A DNA stretch of 64,000 nt. It comes from Anaerostipes sp. GTDB taxonomy: Bacteria > Bacillota > Clostridia > Lachnospirales > Lachnospiraceae. The position numbers and the translations under genes were made by a program. The notes beneath the pieces are model-generated. The model searched no databases. It was not told where the DNA came from and saw only the letters and a list, made by a program, of their open reading frames with translations. This document shows positions 1 through 7,682 of this stretch, one piece after another. The stretch is taken from the NCBI GenBank assembly GCA_028697725.1, contig JAQVEG010000002.1, positions 1 through 64,000 of the forward strand, written 5' to 3'. Each line of letters opens with the position of its first letter. Positions within the stretch are counted from its first letter, which is position 1.

Positions 1-246
1 GAGCATTACTTTTGTGTGCAGTCAAGGGTGGCTTCCATTGTCTAAATTTAAAGTATCTGCAATTTTCAAGGTTCATTTGAGTCTATTTCTTAGAACTCAT
101 TTTTTTCATACGTCACTTGACACTATCAACCAATCTTCATTATAGTTTGAACCAAGTTTTTCCTATGTTGCCACTATCATCAGCTGCATCATATTTTTTG
201 TACAACCCTTTGCGAACTTCCACTTCCATTTTCTAATCTGTCACAC
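1..246. other. Left-edge region, no secure gene
   Basis: I see no convincing gene here. The only open frame with some shape is a 29-codon ATG ORF on the minus strand (229 down to 140). It starts near a minus-strand TATAAT-like box (268-273 region) that faces away from the TetR gene. It has no good ribosome site and matches no family I know. A TetR operator half site, TGTCACAC at 239-246, lies directly in front of it, so this may be the decayed stub of a divergent TetR target. That is an inference from layout only. Confidence 0.3.
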
Positions 247-275
247 TTGTGCATATCTGTTTTTTATTATATACT
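247..275 (+). promoter_or_regulatory. Promoter of the TetR gene at 346
   Basis: A TTGTGC box (247-252) and a TATACT box (270-275) are separated by 17 bases and point at the TetR gene. A TGTCACAC operator half site overlaps the upstream edge, and the full palindrome lies about 34 bases downstream of the -10 box. Confidence 0.55.
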
Positions 276-308
276 CTAAACATGAAAAAACAAGTCAATC
301 AGCTTATC

Positions 309-334
309 TGTCACACATTGGCTATTGTGTGACA
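309..334. promoter_or_regulatory. TetR operator palindrome
   Basis: TGTCACACA (309-317) and its exact reverse complement TGTGTGACA (326-334) are separated by 8 bases. The palindrome ends 11 bases before the TetR start codon, between promoter and gene. The left arm recurs as TGTCACAC at 239-246. The size and position fit an autoregulatory TetR operator. Confidence 0.7.
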
Positions 335-345
335 AAGGAGGAAAC

Positions 346-891
346 ATGAACCGAACAAATGGGAAAATAGCAGAAAAATCAAAAGAGAAATTTATTGCGG
401 CACTTTTATCCCTTATGAAGACTTTTACATATCGTGACATTACCATAACGCAAATTGCACAGGAAGCGATGCTCAGCCGAAGAACCTTTTACCGCCTTTT
501 CGAGACTAAGGATTCTATTCTCGAACAATATCTGCTGCAATTATTTGGGCAACTTGCCGCAATGTACCAGCAGAATGGGAAAAAGGATTATTGGGATGCC
601 GCACCGCTGTTTTTTTCATTTTGGAAGAGTCAGGAACAGTTTTTGATGTTGCTCAAGGATAATCATATGCTGTATACGCTGTTAGAACACCAGGATGAAT
701 ACTACAAGGTACTGCTTTTATCCAAAGATAACTCTCATCCGGTTATTGTAAACAATCCCCATCTTCCTTACATGACTGCTTATAGTATGGGCGGTCTAAT
801 CAATACCTTGATTCAATGGGTCGAAAATGACATGAAAGATGAGCCATCTGATTTCCTTACGTATATCCATTCCATATATAAGAATGCCTAA
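346..891 (+). CDS. TetR/AcrR family transcriptional regulator
   Basis: A 181-aa one-domain repressor. Residues about 5-50 form the TetR DNA-binding domain, with the recognition-helix pattern SRRTFYRLFETKDSIL; the C-terminal helical part is divergent, as is usual for the ligand domain. I chose ATG 346 rather than the TTG at 325 because AAAGGAGG sits directly before it and the TTG lies inside the operator. The gene converges on the hydrolase gene and the two stop codons overlap (888-891). The regulator probably represses itself. Its other target is not evident: the divergent side at 1-230 holds no intact gene. The ligand is unknown. Confidence 0.85.
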   Translation: MNRTNGKIAEKSKEKFIAALLSLMKTFTYRDITITQIAQEAMLSRRTFYRLFETKDSILEQYLLQLFGQLAAMYQQNGKKDYWDAAPLFFSFWKSQEQFLMLLKDNHMLYTLLEHQDEYYKVLLLSKDNSHPVIVNNPHLPYMTAYSMGGLINTLIQWVENDMKDEPSDFLTYIHSIYKNA

Positions 892-1838
892 ATAAAATCC
901 GAACATTGCCTGTTGTTCTCCAGCAAATCCAACGCTTTGATGAATTTCTCCGGTTTTTCATAATGAATATCATGCCCACTTCTTACAACGACACGTTCTG
1001 CATTTGTCATCAGCTTCATCATCCTGTCCGATGACTCCTTTGTATTGGCCGCCCATAACACTTTCTTTGGTCCATACTTTGTCTTTGCTTTCAAATAAAC
1101 CGTTGGACACCCAATATCCTGCAATATCTTCTCCTGATTCACACCTTCAAACCACGAACCGGTATAAAAACTTTCCGAAAAAAGAAAGTCAAAATCATAA
1201 ATGTATTTATAGCCATGAAGGGATGCTTCTTTGATTTTCTCTAAATGAAGTTCCTCTCCTGGATGCGTATGCAGATACTGCCTTGCCTCCTCTGCTATTT
1301 TCTCTTGAAACTTCTTACCGAAGAGTCCAAATATATAGCTGTTTTTCAGATAATAAACCATAAATTCTTTCTCCTCTGTTTGATTCAGATAATGATGATA
1401 CAACTGAAAGCCGTCCTTATACACAAATGTATTCTGCATTTCTTCTGGTTCTACGTTAAAAAACGGAGGATCCTCCAATAACAACCCACTTACCATCTCG
1501 GGCAGTTTTCCAGCGATATAGGCAGCCAGAATTCCCCCAGAAGAATGTCCACTCACTACGCATGGTGCTCCAATATTCTTTTGTATGAATTCGCATAATA
1601 ACTCTCCAAGTCTATGACAGGTATAAATTTCAGCTCTCTTCTCACTTTTTCCATGTCCCGGACAATCCACTGCATACACATGGTATCTTTCCCCTAATTC
1701 CTGAAATACAGATTCATAATCCTTACTGCACATACATTGACCATGAATCAGTAGCAACGCTGGTCTCTGATTCTTTATCTCTATATAATGGATGTTCACT
1801 TGTCCCTCACATATATAATCCTTTTCTAACAGTTCCAT
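888..1838 (-). CDS. Alpha/beta hydrolase
   Basis: A 316-aa cytoplasmic protein of the alpha/beta-hydrolase fold. Visible landmarks are the oxyanion-loop HG (32-33), the nucleophile elbow GHSSG with Ser99, and a C-terminal catalytic His in RSGHDIHYEKPEKF (His289). No signal peptide is present. I chose the ATG at 1838, preceded by GGAGAGG, over the TTG 18 bases upstream. It lies 14 bases behind a TetR gene on the same strand and is surely cotranscribed with it, so its expression should answer to that regulator's ligand. The substrate cannot be told from sequence; esterase, lactonase or C-C hydrolase are all possible. Confidence 0.85.
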   Translation of the reverse strand: MELLEKDYICEGQVNIHYIEIKNQRPALLLIHGQCMCSKDYESVFQELGERYHVYAVDCPGHGKSEKRAEIYTCHRLGELLCEFIQKNIGAPCVVSGHSSGGILAAYIAGKLPEMVSGLLLEDPPFFNVEPEEMQNTFVYKDGFQLYHHYLNQTEEKEFMVYYLKNSYIFGLFGKKFQEKIAEEARQYLHTHPGEELHLEKIKEASLHGYKYIYDFDFLFSESFYTGSWFEGVNQEKILQDIGCPTVYLKAKTKYGPKKVLWAANTKESSDRMMKLMTNAERVVVRSGHDIHYEKPEKFIKALDLLENNRQCSDFI

Positions 1839-1852
1839 ACATTCCTCTCCGA

Positions 1853-2446
1853 TCAATCCTCATTCTTCTTACTGTATTTGTCCAGACTTCGTATTGCCAT
1901 AACCTCTTCCTCCAGCAATTCCTCCAGTTGTTCATCTGTAAAATCACAGGTTCTTGTAGCGACCAATGTTGCAAGTCCATGGGTAAATATCCAGACTCTC
2001 GTGTGAAAATCATTGATCTGCTTTGCATTCATCCTATGAAGCGAATCCAGTTTTTTCGTTACATCCGCATATTTTTCAATATTCTTATAGGTTTCATCCA
2101 GCATGACAAACTGCTCTGGTGCCAGTTTCTGCTCACTCATAAATAATATCTTGTATAATTCCGGCTCTTCTTTTGCAAAATGTATATAACCCATTCCCAT
2201 CTGCATATAAGGTTTTTCTTTCGTTTCATCAATCTTGACATAGGCATGATATGTATCCAGCATTTTCTTGACAAGCTCCATTTTCAATTCATCCATTGTT
2301 GCAAAATTACGAAAAATAGGCTGCACAGAGCAATTTAATTCTTTAGCGATAGCTCTGGCATTCACTCCGCTTATCCCCTTTGTTCTGGCAAGTTCATAAG
2401 CTTTATCCAATATATCCTGCTTATGAATTTTAGCTTTTGGTGGCAT
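1853..2446 (-). CDS. TetR/AcrR family transcriptional regulator
   Basis: A 197-aa regulator with an N-terminal TetR helix-turn-helix (about residues 8-55; GISGVNARAIAKELNCSVQP), in which the usual aromatic recognition residues are replaced by VQPIFRNF. The C-terminal half is helical and carries the ligand pocket in this family. AGGAGG precedes the ATG. The gene is first in a two-gene operon with the alpha/beta hydrolase. Upstream is a consensus promoter with a 14-base perfect palindrome just after the start point, so autorepression is likely. Confidence 0.85.
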   Translation of the reverse strand: MPPKAKIHKQDILDKAYELARTKGISGVNARAIAKELNCSVQPIFRNFATMDELKMELVKKMLDTYHAYVKIDETKEKPYMQMGMGYIHFAKEEPELYKILFMSEQKLAPEQFVMLDETYKNIEKYADVTKKLDSLHRMNAKQINDFHTRVWIFTHGLATLVATRTCDFTDEQLEELLEEEVMAIRSLDKYSKKNED

Positions 2447-2476
2447 ATTGTATCCTCCTTAAATATCTTACGTTAC

Positions 2477-2531
2477 ATAACATATGTTATCTATCAATCA
2501 TTATTATAGACTCTTGAAATATAATTGTCAA
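2477..2531 (-). promoter_or_regulatory. Promoter and operator of TetR-hydrolase operon
   Basis: On the minus strand TTGACA (complement of 2526-2531) and TATAAT (complement of 2503-2508) are 17 bases apart, a perfect sigma-A promoter. The palindrome ATAACATATGTTAT at 2477-2490 covers the early transcribed region and is the probable TetR binding site. Confidence 0.7.
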
Positions 2532-2542
2532 TCGATCGAGTA

Positions 2543-2565
2543 GGAGGGAGTGATTAACTCCCTCC
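2543..2565. repeat. Perfect hairpin next to promoter
   Basis: GGAGGGAGT (2543-2551) and ACTCCCTCC (2557-2565) form a 9-bp stem with a 5-base loop. No T-run follows on the minus strand and only a weak one on the plus strand, so a terminator role is uncertain. It abuts the truncated end of the intron remnant and may be part of the intron's folded RNA. Confidence 0.5.
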
Positions 2566-2871
2566 CTAAACCTTTTTCGACCATATCTATTGATATGTGG
2601 GTAGGGTCTCCCAAGGTAAGACACTAATCTTTCATTCCACAATCTCTTGATTTACGACTTTGGTTATACGTTTACCTTTCGGGCTTCGGCTTGTCAGACA
2701 ACCTTACCCACCTCATCGCCTTATCAAGTTTCTGTACGTAGGCTCAAGAACTTTGCTATGCGCTTCCTTCATCCATGCCATTACTGACACCAACTTGTGC
2801 TCCGCTACACTTAGCGGTAAATATCCGTGGTCAGACTTTCACTGACTAGATTAGTGCCATGCTTGGCACAC
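2566..2871 (-). mobile_element. 5' remnant of a group II intron
   Basis: On the minus strand the sequence opens with GTGTGCC at 2871, the usual type of 5' end of a bacterial group II intron. It continues with about 300 bases of structured, non-coding sequence that resembles intron domain I as I recall it. The reverse-transcriptase/maturase ORF and the domain V hairpin are absent, so this is a 3'-truncated, inactive copy. It starts 4 bases after the T-run of a terminator hairpin, the kind of site class C introns prefer. Open frames in this stretch are not coding. Identification rests on memory of intron sequences and needs a covariance-model search. Confidence 0.6.
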
Positions 2872-2874
2872 CTG

Positions 2875-2910
2875 AAAAACAGGAGTCATTACCTTCGTGT
2901 AATGGCTCCT
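2875..2910 (-). terminator. Terminator behind the binding-lipoprotein operon
   Basis: A 12-bp stem (2881-2892 with 2899-2910, one G-U pair, 6-base loop) is followed on the minus strand by G and five T. It lies about 100 bases past the stop of the 3012-5042 gene. A second inverted repeat, ATATTCCG/CGGAATAT at 2944-2969, stands between gene and terminator. Confidence 0.7.
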
Positions 2911-3011
2911 GTAATATAAAATCAGCTTAAAAAACAGCTTCGTATATTCCGTTTGTGTATCCGGAATATGGTCACTTAGTATCATATCACTGGGTCTGAT
3001 GCCTTCACTTA

Positions 3012-5042
3012 TCATTCTTCGTTTTTCGCATCAGTGTTCTTTGCTTCCTCTGCAACGATATTCCAGTTCAGAGTAAAACGGCCGTCCTCTACGGGCGAAA
3101 TCTCCTTGTCCTTCATCAACTGCGTCCGCAATAAATCGGCAAACTGTTCCTCATGGATTTTGACATATTCGGTGATGTACTCCTGCTTGACGGTGTTATT
3201 CCAAATGGCAACTGTATACAGGTGGTCAGGCTCCAAAGACGATCCGTCGGCCAAGGCTACCTTGACATAACGAGAGCCCTTCTGCGCCCATGGCGCAAAC
3301 TCGATTTTCAGCCCAGCCCCAACATAAAACGATTGAAACCATCCTTCATTGTCGCAGGGCGAATCCTCAAGTGCCTGTAGTATCTGACTACCGGTCATCT
3401 TGACCGTGGCCATCTTGAAATCATTTTCATCAACGGGTGTGCTGCGTTTTGTGAAGTCCAAGCTGGCTACTACATCATAGGGCTGGATGCTGTCGGCCGT
3501 TGTTTTGACCTGATCGCCTTGATAAAACGCCATCGAGTTGCCACGATTGCGCGAATTGCATAGGAAGAGGCTCAACTCCGCGCCTGACTGTTCCATGAAC
3601 ATCTGCGCCATATACTCGGAGGTTTCAAGAACCGTAAACGGCTTTGTCGCCGTCGCATAGATTGTCTCCACCTCACGCGGGCTTTTGTTTTTCAGATGGC
3701 GATTATAGGTATCCATGTATTCAACAGCCTGTTCAAAGGTTGCCAAAGTCTTATCGCCCGTGATTGTCGTTGAGTGACGCGATGTGTCAAACACGCTGTT
3801 GATAACCTCGTTCAGCACCATCTTTCCCTGCCCCATACTGCGCTTCATGATAGGCGATAGCTTCACCATCCGACCAGCGTCGATTGCTTCCTGCACATCT
3901 GTGTAAATACTGCTGGTCGGGAACTTAACTTTTACATCTTTGAGCTGGGACGCTGCAAATCCGCCTTCCTCCACAAAGCAGGCCATGCCCGCCTCGGTGC
4001 TGAAAAAATCAAGAATCTGCTGGACTGTTTTCAGTTTTGCTTCATTTCCCGCTTCCCCCAATTTGCTCGAAGCACACACATAGGCGATCGGGTCGCACTT
4101 CACAAAGCCGTCTTGGGAACTATCACCGGAGTAGAATGGGAAAAGTCCAAACTCGTCTGTGCTTTTCTGGTCGAGAGCGTACTTGGTGACGAGCTGTGTC
4201 TCGATGGTCATAGCGGCAGAGCGCTCATTATACATCATTTTTGAGCGATCACCGGGTTTCATCTCAAAATCGGCAAGCGTAATGATTCCCTCGTCGAGCA
4301 GTTCCTGAAAACACTTGATGATCGGCTTCAGCACAAACGCGGAACTTGTGTCGTCCGTTGAAGCAAAATCCTCAAACCATTGGTAATATTTCAGCGTGGA
4401 AAAAAGATTGCTCTCATTAAACATCTCCGCAATGTTAAGCACGCCGTCGGCATACTTAATGGAGGGTTGGAATGCCCTTTCCACTACACCGCTTGCCTGA
4501 ATGGTGTGGCACAGCTCAAAGAACTCACTCTTGCTATGCGGCACCTGCCAGCCGTTTTCCGCGAACAACGTCTTATTGTAGGCAATGCCCGTAATAACAC
4601 CGGGCAGCGGCAGCAGATATTGCTTGCCGTCATTGAGGCTGGCGCAGCTTTGCAGGGAAGTCGAATAATAGTTTCCCGCGCACTCAAAGGCAGACAAATC
4701 CAGCAGATTGCTCTCCACATCAGCTACAAAAGAGGTGTCTATGACAAAGTAGATGTCGTCCATGTTATTCCGAATTTTCGGCTCCGCTTCCGAACCAGGA
4801 CGAAGGACAAAGCTGACCTCCGGGAATTGCTTTGACAGCGTTTCATACAACCGGTCATAGTTGATACCGTCCGTCACGGAAATCGTAATGACCTGCTTGC
4901 TTGTGTCGTAGGGACGCAGGGTCAGCACTTCGTTGGCCGCCTGCGTGGAGTTCTTTTTTGTTAGGCTACTGCATCCCGTTAAGCAGTTAAGCACCAGCAG
5001 CAGTGTAAACAGTACACACAATCCTCGTTTCAATCTCTTCAT
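3012..5042 (-). CDS. Solute-binding lipoprotein with 5'-nucleotidase C-terminal domain
   Basis: A 676-aa secreted lipoprotein: signal peptide with lipobox LTGC and lipidated Cys24, an extracellular solute-binding domain of the ABC type (about 45-460), then a region (about 470-650) resembling the substrate-recognition C-terminal domain of 5'-nucleotidases (MTGSQILQALEDSP, GLKIEFAP, DHLYTVAIWN). The metallophosphatase domain that normally goes with it is missing, so it should bind rather than cleave. ATG 5042 overlaps the kinase stop (ATATGA), and GGAGG precedes it. No permease or ATPase gene is near, so a sensory role with the kinase is more likely than uptake. The module is GC-richer than its surroundings. 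Confidence 0.75.
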   Translation of the reverse strand: MKRLKRGLCVLFTLLLVLNCLTGCSSLTKKNSTQAANEVLTLRPYDTSKQVITISVTDGINYDRLYETLSKQFPEVSFVLRPGSEAEPKIRNNMDDIYFVIDTSFVADVESNLLDLSAFECAGNYYSTSLQSCASLNDGKQYLLPLPGVITGIAYNKTLFAENGWQVPHSKSEFFELCHTIQASGVVERAFQPSIKYADGVLNIAEMFNESNLFSTLKYYQWFEDFASTDDTSSAFVLKPIIKCFQELLDEGIITLADFEMKPGDRSKMMYNERSAAMTIETQLVTKYALDQKSTDEFGLFPFYSGDSSQDGFVKCDPIAYVCASSKLGEAGNEAKLKTVQQILDFFSTEAGMACFVEEGGFAASQLKDVKVKFPTSSIYTDVQEAIDAGRMVKLSPIMKRSMGQGKMVLNEVINSVFDTSRHSTTITGDKTLATFEQAVEYMDTYNRHLKNKSPREVETIYATATKPFTVLETSEYMAQMFMEQSGAELSLFLCNSRNRGNSMAFYQGDQVKTTADSIQPYDVVASLDFTKRSTPVDENDFKMATVKMTGSQILQALEDSPCDNEGWFQSFYVGAGLKIEFAPWAQKGSRYVKVALADGSSLEPDHLYTVAIWNNTVKQEYITEYVKIHEEQFADLLRTQLMKDKEISPVEDGRFTLNWNIVAEEAKNTDAKNEE

Positions 5043-7228
5043 ATTCCATCCTCCTTTAACAAGCAATTCTCCAAAACCTGCTTGAGTTTATTTATTTCCA
5101 ACGGCTTCTTCAAATGACCATTCATCCCGGCCGTAATGGATTTTTCAACATCTTCATCAAAGGCATTGGCTGACATCGCATAAATCGGGATGAAAGCTGC
5201 ATCGTCGCGTCCGCTACTCCGTATTGTTTGAACAGCTTCATAGCCATCCATTACCGGCATACGAATATCCATGAAGATAATGGAGAAGAATCCGATTTCA
5301 GAAGCGCAAAACGTATCCACACCTATTTTCCCGTTTTCTGCTACTGTCACATCAAGCCCCCACCTGGACAGCACCTTGGAAGCAATCTGCGCGTTGATTG
5401 GGTGATCTTCTACCAAGAGTACACGGTGACCTGCAAATGGCATAGAGAGGGTTGGGGCTTCGTCATCCGATGTAGTTCGCCTAAAGGGCATCTCGGCATC
5501 TTTTAACTTTTCCGTCTGCTGCATGGGGATGCTGACAACAAATCGGCTGCCTACGTTCAATTCGCTCACCACGGTGATCGTGCCATTCATCATTCGGACC
5601 AGATTCTTCACGATAGACAATCCCAATCCGCTGCCTCCATGCTCTGCGGCGGTATTGCTTGTTGCCTGTTCAAAAGGTTTGAAGATTCTTTGCAGAAATT
5701 CTTCGCTCATACCTTCGCCGTTATCAGCCACCGAGAATGTGATCTGATCTTTCCCCGCTCCCGCGGCTTCTATCGTCATGGCAAGGTCGATCCGCCCTCC
5801 CGTCGGCGTAAATTTTACGGCGTTGGAAATGAGGTTCATCATGATTTGACGAATACGGAGCTTATCACATAGATAGCTATACGGTGCGCTTTCTGTCCCG
5901 GCCAGCGACAAGTTGATTTTCTTCCTTGCAATCTCTTCCATAAACTGCTGGGATACATCTCGCAGCACATGCTCAACGTTGATTGGTTCCGGTCGAAGCT
6001 CCATTTTCCCGCTTTCGATTTTGGACATGTCCAGAATATCATTGACCAGCGAAAGCAGGTAGTCAGCAGAAGTCTGGATTTTTGAAAGATCCTCCTCTAG
6101 CTCAGCCTGGTTTTCCATGTCCTGCGCAGCTAGATAGGTCATGCCGATGATCCCGTTCAAAGGAGTACGGATGTCGTGGGACATCTTGGCTAAAAACTCG
6201 GATTTGTTATTGGCGCTTTGCGTTGCCAGCTCGCTCTTAAAGGTTTCCTGCTGCAAACGTCTATCCGCTGCGGCTCTTTGCAGTCGGATAACCACCACCA
6301 GGATCGTCGCAAGCGTTAAGGTCAGCAGCACCACCACCAGAAAAATCAGCTGATTCATGGAGGCAACCGTTTCGCTGGCTGTGATTTGCAGCGGCAGTAC
6401 TACTACTTGGACATAGCCATCACGAACCGCTTCGCTCTGAATGATCCATTGGGTATCTTCGATTTCGATAAAGTTTGTTGTCAATTCTGCCTCTTGAAAA
6501 GCGCTGAACAGCTTTTCTGCTTCCTTGTCATCTATGCCCTTAGCTGTCAATGAATAAACCAGATTGCTACCATAGCCAGTGGCGTCATGCCCCTTTACCA
6601 TGATCGTGCCTGTATTTGAAACAAGAAAAGAACTGGTTTGGCTGTCAAACATTGCAACGGTCATGTTGTCGGAAAATGATTCGCTGGGGAATGCCCGAAT
6701 AATTGCGATCATCTCAATGCCGTCTATGGATATGGAATCAAGCGGCGCGCCAAATAGCCAATAATCGCCGTAAGACGTCACCTGCGAAAAGGAGGACGTT
6801 GCCTTGCGCTTGGTGGAGATGGTGGATAGAAAGCCTGTATCTGCAACACGAAGGGTCTCTCCGTTTGGCAGATAGCATCGTCCCTGCGCCGATACAAATA
6901 AAGTTTGTCCTTCACTGGTAATTTCATCGGGACTGTCGATGTCAAAAACAGACTGAATATCTGCAAAGGATTTCGGCTGTGTTTTATTCATAAGGGTCGC
7001 ATTTGCAGTTGCTTCCTGCAAGTGCATTTGGATGGTAGCGTTGACTTTCTCGACGATCTGATGGGTCAACTCTGTTACATACTCAACACGTTCGTTGGAG
7101 ATGGTGGTTTGCAATCTGCGATAAGTCGCTGTAAAGACAGCAACGGAGACAATCAGCATGACGAGAGCAAACAGAAAGATAAGTATCCGGCTCTTTTTCG
7201 TTAGTTTTGACTTCTTGCTGCCGTCCAT
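5039..7228 (-). CDS. Hybrid sensor histidine kinase with C-terminal receiver
   Basis: A 729-aa membrane kinase. TM1 is at about 14-36, an extracytoplasmic sensor region (Cache-like, my inference) at 37-290, TM2 at about 293-314, HisKA with phospho-acceptor His351 (KMSHDIRTPLNG), an ATPase domain with the N-box at 465-474 and GGSGLGLSIV at 531-540, and a receiver with Asp654 (MDIRMPVMDG) and Lys708. There is no output domain, so the signal must pass on through a phosphotransfer protein or another receiver not seen here. ATG 7228 has AAAGGGGGG upstream. It is translated between a 41-codon leader ORF (one-base gap) and the binding lipoprotein (4-base overlap), so the three genes are tightly coupled. 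Confidence 0.9.
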   Translation of the reverse strand: MDGSKKSKLTKKSRILIFLFALVMLIVSVAVFTATYRRLQTTISNERVEYVTELTHQIVEKVNATIQMHLQEATANATLMNKTQPKSFADIQSVFDIDSPDEITSEGQTLFVSAQGRCYLPNGETLRVADTGFLSTISTKRKATSSFSQVTSYGDYWLFGAPLDSISIDGIEMIAIIRAFPSESFSDNMTVAMFDSQTSSFLVSNTGTIMVKGHDATGYGSNLVYSLTAKGIDDKEAEKLFSAFQEAELTTNFIEIEDTQWIIQSEAVRDGYVQVVVLPLQITASETVASMNQLIFLVVVLLTLTLATILVVVIRLQRAAADRRLQQETFKSELATQSANNKSEFLAKMSHDIRTPLNGIIGMTYLAAQDMENQAELEEDLSKIQTSADYLLSLVNDILDMSKIESGKMELRPEPINVEHVLRDVSQQFMEEIARKKINLSLAGTESAPYSYLCDKLRIRQIMMNLISNAVKFTPTGGRIDLAMTIEAAGAGKDQITFSVADNGEGMSEEFLQRIFKPFEQATSNTAAEHGGSGLGLSIVKNLVRMMNGTITVVSELNVGSRFVVSIPMQQTEKLKDAEMPFRRTTSDDEAPTLSMPFAGHRVLLVEDHPINAQIASKVLSRWGLDVTVAENGKIGVDTFCASEIGFFSIIFMDIRMPVMDGYEAVQTIRSSGRDDAAFIPIYAMSANAFDEDVEKSITAGMNGHLKKPLEINKLKQVLENCLLKEDGI

Positions 7229-7229
7229 G

Positions 7230-7355
7230 TCATTGCCCCCCTTTCGTTGCAAATAGAAAGTCGCCGCTTTCCCTTGGGAAGAAACTGCGCTCGGTTTTAT
7301 AAAAATAGGGAAACTGCCCCTGGCTGGCTGGAGGATTGTACATCATTTTTTCCAT
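7230..7355 (-). CDS. 41-codon leader ORF upstream of hybrid kinase
   Basis: This ORF is short of usual gene-calling cutoffs. ATG 7355 is preceded by AAAGGTG at a proper distance. The peptide begins MEKMMYNPPASQGQFPYFYK and ends FLFATKGGQ. Its stop TGA (7230-7232) is one base before the kinase ATG, and its last codons contain the kinase ribosome site, a layout typical of translational coupling. It is aromatic, weakly basic, without a signal peptide or membrane segment, and I recognise no family. It lies in a leader of about 200 bases transcribed from a consensus promoter. It could be a real small protein or a regulatory leader peptide. Confidence 0.6.
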   Translation of the reverse strand: MEKMMYNPPASQGQFPYFYKTERSFFPRESGDFLFATKGGQ

Positions 7356-7441
7356 GTATGTAAACACCTTTCTGCCGGTAATGCGAAAACTGCTCAACCC
7401 ACACAAATCCCTGCATAATTTGTCACAAACTTATTCCTTAT

Positions 7442-7470
7442 ATTATACACTACGCCGACGACTTTTTCAA
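7442..7470 (-). promoter_or_regulatory. Promoter of leader ORF-kinase-lipoprotein operon
   Basis: On the minus strand TTGAAA (complement of 7465-7470) and TATAAT (complement of 7442-7447) are 17 bases apart. Transcription would begin near 7435, leaving about 80 bases before the leader ORF and about 205 before the kinase. Confidence 0.7.
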
Positions 7471-7647
7471 TGAGCTTACCGAAAACAGGTTCGTCATATG
7501 AGGGTATGAGGGTATGCGTTCAGATACATTATTTAAACTCACGAATTCAAAAGGTACTATAAAAGAAAAACGAAAAAAACGTGATGAGCTTGAACAGAAA
7601 GAAGATGTCACTGGCAGCTTCGTCAGACGCATGACAATCGCTGAAAA
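7471..7647. other. Intergenic stretch, possible gene remnant
   Basis: No gene is certain here. A plus-strand frame from ATG 7514 reads about 45 lysine- and glutamate-rich residues before running antisense into the acetyltransferase gene. The short direct repeat ATGAGGGT at 7498-7513 precedes it. It may be the leftover of a lost gene; no family is recognisable. Confidence 0.25.
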
Positions 7648-7682
7648 GAAGCAGTGTGCCATTTCTTTTCACCCACTGCTTC
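7644..7682 (-). terminator. Terminator overlapping the acetyltransferase stop
   Basis: GAAGCAGTG (7648-7656) pairs with CACTGCTTC (7674-7682) across a 17-base loop. The minus strand then continues with TTTT. The stop codon of the 7669-8322 gene lies inside the loop, so the hairpin closes the acetyltransferase operon. Confidence 0.6.

Noticed and set aside
2660..2845. 61-codon plus-strand frame
   Set aside because: Falls in the intron remnant, reads against the intron RNA, and has no ribosome site.
4380..4835. 151-codon plus-strand frame
   Set aside because: Antisense shadow in the GC-richer binding-lipoprotein gene, where spurious frames are longer.
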